DNA of 64,000 nucleotides, from assembly GCA_020832495.1 (NCBI GenBank), contig JAFIEP010000011.1, forward strand, positions 62,001 to 126,000, given 5' to 3'. The number at the start of each line of letters is the position of its first letter. Positions within the stretch are counted from its first letter, which is position 1. The position numbers were made by a program, and so were the translations under genes. This DNA comes from Acidimicrobiia bacterium. GTDB lineage: Bacteria; Actinomycetota; Acidimicrobiia; Acidimicrobiales; Acidimicrobilacustridaceae. This document shows, one piece after another, positions 62,040-64,000 of the stretch. The notes under the pieces were generated by a model. The model was not told the DNA's origin and ran no database searches. It saw only the letters and a list, made by a program, of their open reading frames with translations.

Positions 62040-62503
62040 TCAGGCAGCGTTTGCCCTGTCCCCGATCGGCACAGATCTCCAGCGCGGTTCAGGGTGTCGA
62101 GGACAGGCCGGCGACGAGTGAAGCTCTCGGCCCGGGCTCGTCGACCCGCGCTCGGCCAGTCGGGGCTCCAGTCTCGAGGCGAACGACGAGATCTCCCCGA
62201 GCGCGGATGACAGCGCGGCGCGAAGCTGGGCTACGCCGAACTCAACTGTCGGAACGATCGGGCTCGGGAAGTCGTCGGCCGACAGTTGGATTCGGTCCCC
62301 GTCCTTCGAGCGAGCACACCGGGGTGACCCGACTCGACCCCTGCCCAGGTCGAGGGCCACCCCTCTCCGAGGCGCACCCAATCGGTGACGCCCTCGCGGA
62401 GGTCGACACAACATGTTGGACGGCTGAAGACTTGGCCATCGACCACCAGCACGAACCCCCATCGAGGAACGGGGCCCAGCCGTAGGTGTCTGCGCATTCC
62501 CAC
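62040..62503 (-). pseudogene. Possible frameshifted gene remnant
   Basis: Coding-like sequence switches frame. From 62503 one frame reads GFVLVVDGQVFSRPTCCVDL...WVRLGEGWPSTWAGVESG, and near 62300 the sense moves to a second frame, KDGDRIQLSADDFPSPIVP then TVEFGVAQLRAALSSALGEI, which runs to the stop at 62040. Adding one base near 62301 would join them. No homologue is recognised. It may be a decayed gene or chance. Apart from this, the 664-base stretch 61938-62601 shows nothing. Confidence 0.3.
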
Positions 62504-62601
62504 GCCTAGTCGGCGACCGCATCAAGCAGTCGGTCGGAGACGACCTCGTCGAAGGCAATCAGCCCGGCGAGACGTCCCCGAACGCCGGCTAGCAGGTTGG
62601 C

Positions 62602-62913
62602 TCAACAGTCCGCCATGGCGTCGAGCGCGTCGCAGATCCGACGTCGCCCGGTAGCCCCGAGGGATCCGAGGCGAATGGTGAGCACCGACTTGGGAACGGC
62701 GGCGAGGTTGTCGAACGTTGCGACGCTGTCGTGGTCGAGCCCCTCGTCTGGGCCCACGGGTATGCACGTCGGGATGTCCCGAATTGTGCTGGTGACCGGC
62801 GCCACCACGACGTTGTTGACGACGGGAATGACGTCGTCCCGCGAGACGACGAGCACCGGTCGACGCTTGTGATTCGGCGTCTCCATGAGCCACAGCTCGG
62901 ACTGGGCTACCAA
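62602..62913 (-). CDS. MazF/PemK-family mRNA interferase toxin
   Basis: 103 residues from TTG 62913, overlapping the antitoxin gene by 7 bases. The MazF fold shows in SELWLMETPNHKRRPVLVVSRDDV, NNVVVAPVTSTIRDIPTCIP and SVATFDNLAAVPKSVLTIRLG. MazF toxins cut mRNA or tRNA at short motifs. ATG nine codons in is an alternative start but would drop the first strand. Confidence 0.88.
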   Translation of the reverse strand: MVAQSELWLMETPNHKRRPVLVVSRDDVIPVVNNVVVAPVTSTIRDIPTCIPVGPDEGLDHDSVATFDNLAAVPKSVLTIRLGSLGATGRRRICDALDAMADC

Positions 62914-63158
62914 GGCTCCGCCTCGGTGAGAGCGATCGCGCTCGACAGCGCCAGTTCGTCATCCTCCGCCGTCTGGGGCACGACACGGTAGGACTCGGCA
63001 ATGGTCGTCCCCACGCGCGCCCGTCGGACTGCGTCGGCAAGGTGGTGGACGCCCCGCCTGATCACCGCCGACCGGCTCTCGCCGATCCCTTCCGCGACCA
63101 GGGCGTCGATGATCGTCAGTTCATCGTCGGTGAATCGGGTGGGTACGGGTGTCGTCAT
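62907..63158 (-). CDS. MazE-like ribbon-helix-helix antitoxin
   Basis: 83 residues. PTRFTDDELTIIDALVAEGIGESRSAVIRRGVHH is a ribbon-helix-helix DNA-binding domain; the acidic C-terminus (QTAEDDELALSSAIALTEAEPW) would wrap the toxin. A TATACT -10 box (63171-63166) lies 7 bases before ATG 63158, giving a leaderless mRNA, and ACAG/CTGT half-sites around it may be the autorepression operator. Confidence 0.85.
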   Translation of the reverse strand: MTTPVPTRFTDDELTIIDALVAEGIGESRSAVIRRGVHHLADAVRRARVGTTIAESYRVVPQTAEDDELALSSAIALTEAEPW

Positions 63159-63189
63159 ACGAAACAGTATACGCGCTGTAGAACGTTCA
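63159..63189 (-). promoter_or_regulatory. Promoter and likely operator of the toxin-antitoxin pair
   Basis: TATACT (63171-63166) matches five of six positions of TATAAT. The inverted ACAG...CTGT half-sites (63177-63165 area) and the palindrome GAACGTTC (63181-63188) just upstream are candidate antitoxin-binding sites. No good -35 is seen. Confidence 0.45.
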
Positions 63190-63237
63190 TCACTTGGATG
63201 GCGCCCCGCCTCGGTGCCATCTACCGCCGGAAGACTG

Positions 63238-63513
63238 TCAGCGCATCACTTGTTCAAGTTGTCGTGGCTGAGCGGAGTCGTCCCGCTCCTCCCGTAGGAC
63301 GCGACCAGATCGGCTCCGCAGGCGCTCGCACACCTCATCTCGCCGGCCTCGAAGCCAATCGGGAACGACTCGGTCCCACGTCGACCCATGAGGCACCACC
63401 GAGACGACCGGGTCGACACCCCATCCGCCCTCGAAGACGCAGCCCCGGTCGCCCTCCCAGTAGACAACTTGCTCCTTGCCCCGGAACTCGACTTCGAAGC
63501 CGCAACGACTCAT
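63238..63513 (-). CDS. Hypothetical protein
   Basis: 91 residues from ATG 63513: FEVEFRGKEQVVYWEGDRGC, then FEGGWGVDPVVSVVPHGSTWD and PDWLRGRRDEVCERLRSR. The aromatic/Gly-rich strand pattern and helix suggest a small folded domain of the kind often found near toxin-antitoxin or mobile genes, but I do not recognise a family. Codon usage fits real coding sequence. Confidence 0.55.
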   Translation of the reverse strand: MSRCGFEVEFRGKEQVVYWEGDRGCVFEGGWGVDPVVSVVPHGSTWDRVVPDWLRGRRDEVCERLRSRSGRVLREERDDSAQPRQLEQVMR

Positions 63514-63602
63514 CAGTGCACGTTCGCACAGCCGGAGGAATCGAGACGACGAACGCCGGTGACGCGCGCGTGACCGTCCGGCCCGACTTGGACAGGGCCA
63601 TT

Positions 63603-63647
63603 TCGTCGATGTCGCGTTCTCGCCCTCGTCGATGTCGCGTTCTCGCC
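63603..63647. repeat. 22-bp direct repeat, two copies one base apart
   Basis: TCGTCGATGTCGCGTTCTCG plus two bases occurs at 63603-63624 and 63626-63647. It sits in the 300-base stretch 63514-63814, in which I see no convincing gene. Confidence 0.75.
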
Positions 63648-63814
63648 GGCCATTCCTCGCTGAGACGCGACGCCAACGACGCCATCCCGAGACGCAAGTG
63701 TCGAGATCGTCGCCGTCGGTCGGCGGGCAGCAACGACCCCTCGGAGCGCTCGTCGCCTGTTGCCACCCACTCGCGCGGAGCGGCCCTGGGGCGACACGGC
63801 CGGTTCCACACGAC

Positions 63815-64000
63815 CTACCACCGGCGGATCCGCCGGCGCTGCTTCCGCCGCGCCGCGTCAGGGATGCGCGGACTCTTCAACCTCATACCCTCCAGGTCGG
63901 GATCGAGCTCGAGTGTGGGAGCTCGATCAGCGAGACGTCGGACCAGGTGCACGGCGTCGGCAAGGTCGTCGCGAAGCACGCCGATCGTTCGATCCCAGCC
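63815..64000 (-). CDS. C-terminal end of a hypothetical protein (start outside window)
   Basis: The minus frame is open from the window edge to a TAG at 63817-63815: 61 residues, starting GWDRTIGVLRDDLADAVHLV and ending in a strongly basic tail (DAARRKQRRRIRRW). No family recognised. The 5' part lies beyond base 64000. Confidence 0.5.
   Translation of the reverse strand, partial: GWDRTIGVLRDDLADAVHLVRRLADRAPTLELDPDLEGMRLKSPRIPDAARRKQRRRIRRW

Noticed and set aside
63514-63814. Small overlapping minus-strand frames (63335-63811 and 63513-63821)
   Set aside because: Arg/Ser/Thr-rich translation with no domain and overlap with the gene at 63238; only direct repeats stand out here.

Overview
The window is high-GC chromosomal DNA from an actinobacterium (Actinomycetota), most likely of the class Acidimicrobiia. 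The phylum call rests on actinobacterial markers: a WhiG-type sigma factor, a DUF2469 protein behind rplS, an Rv2927c-like coiled-coil protein beside DUF177, and the orders smc-mutM-rnc and rpsB-tsf-pyrH-frr-cdsA-dxr-rseP-ispG. The class call is an inference from general resemblance (SLH-domain exoproteins, extended CdsA) and needs a phylogeny. I found no tRNA, rRNA, CRISPR array or transposase. Many genes have a TANNNT -10 box 6-9 bases before the start codon, so leaderless mRNAs appear common.

Region 1 (1-11175, minus strand) is a translation, lipid and isoprenoid operon. It runs from an unusual degenerate-M23/collagen-like/lipase fusion through rpsB, tsf, pyrH, frr, cdsA, dxr and rseP to ispG, which is cut by the window edge. 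A promoter with a 24-bp near-palindrome at the predicted transcript start precedes rpsB. Region 2 (11328-23139) holds a divergent TetR/oxidoreductase pair around a palindromic operator, then comM-dprA-xerC-whiG (DNA uptake, recombination, sigma factor), a 931-residue radical SAM protein, a cytochrome c lipoprotein, and a plus-strand row of small proteins, a phosphatase and an esterase.

Region 3 (23140-33250, minus) is the ffh-rpsP-khpA-rimM-trmD-rplS-DUF2469-yraN ribosome and protein-export block, ftsY, and a response regulator/histidine kinase/HtrA trio that resembles mycobacterial MprA-MprB-PepD. Region 4 (33421-41822) has a MoxR-DUF58-VWA operon, an endonuclease/phosphatase-fold protein and a glycan-type island: a GT2-methyltransferase fusion, a large membrane protein and a second methyltransferase. 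Region 5 (41836-53050, minus) is the rsmD-coaD-Rv2927c-like-DUF177-[PhyH, SDR]-rpmF-plsX-acpP-rnc-mutM-smc block. Two of its genes, smc and the PhyH oxygenase, are each interrupted by a single in-frame stop codon.

Region 6 (53147-64000) is accessory. It carries a Zn-ribbon protein, a lipoprotein, a surface lipase with three SLH domains, and a three-gene cluster: an acyl-CoA-dehydrogenase-like flavoprotein, a PhnD-like binding protein without signal peptide, and a radical SAM enzyme. This cluster is the best candidate for an undescribed system. Then come an esterase, a triplicated 70-bp hairpin repeat, a class II aldolase, a MazEF-like toxin-antitoxin pair, an apparently frameshifted gene remnant and a partial gene.
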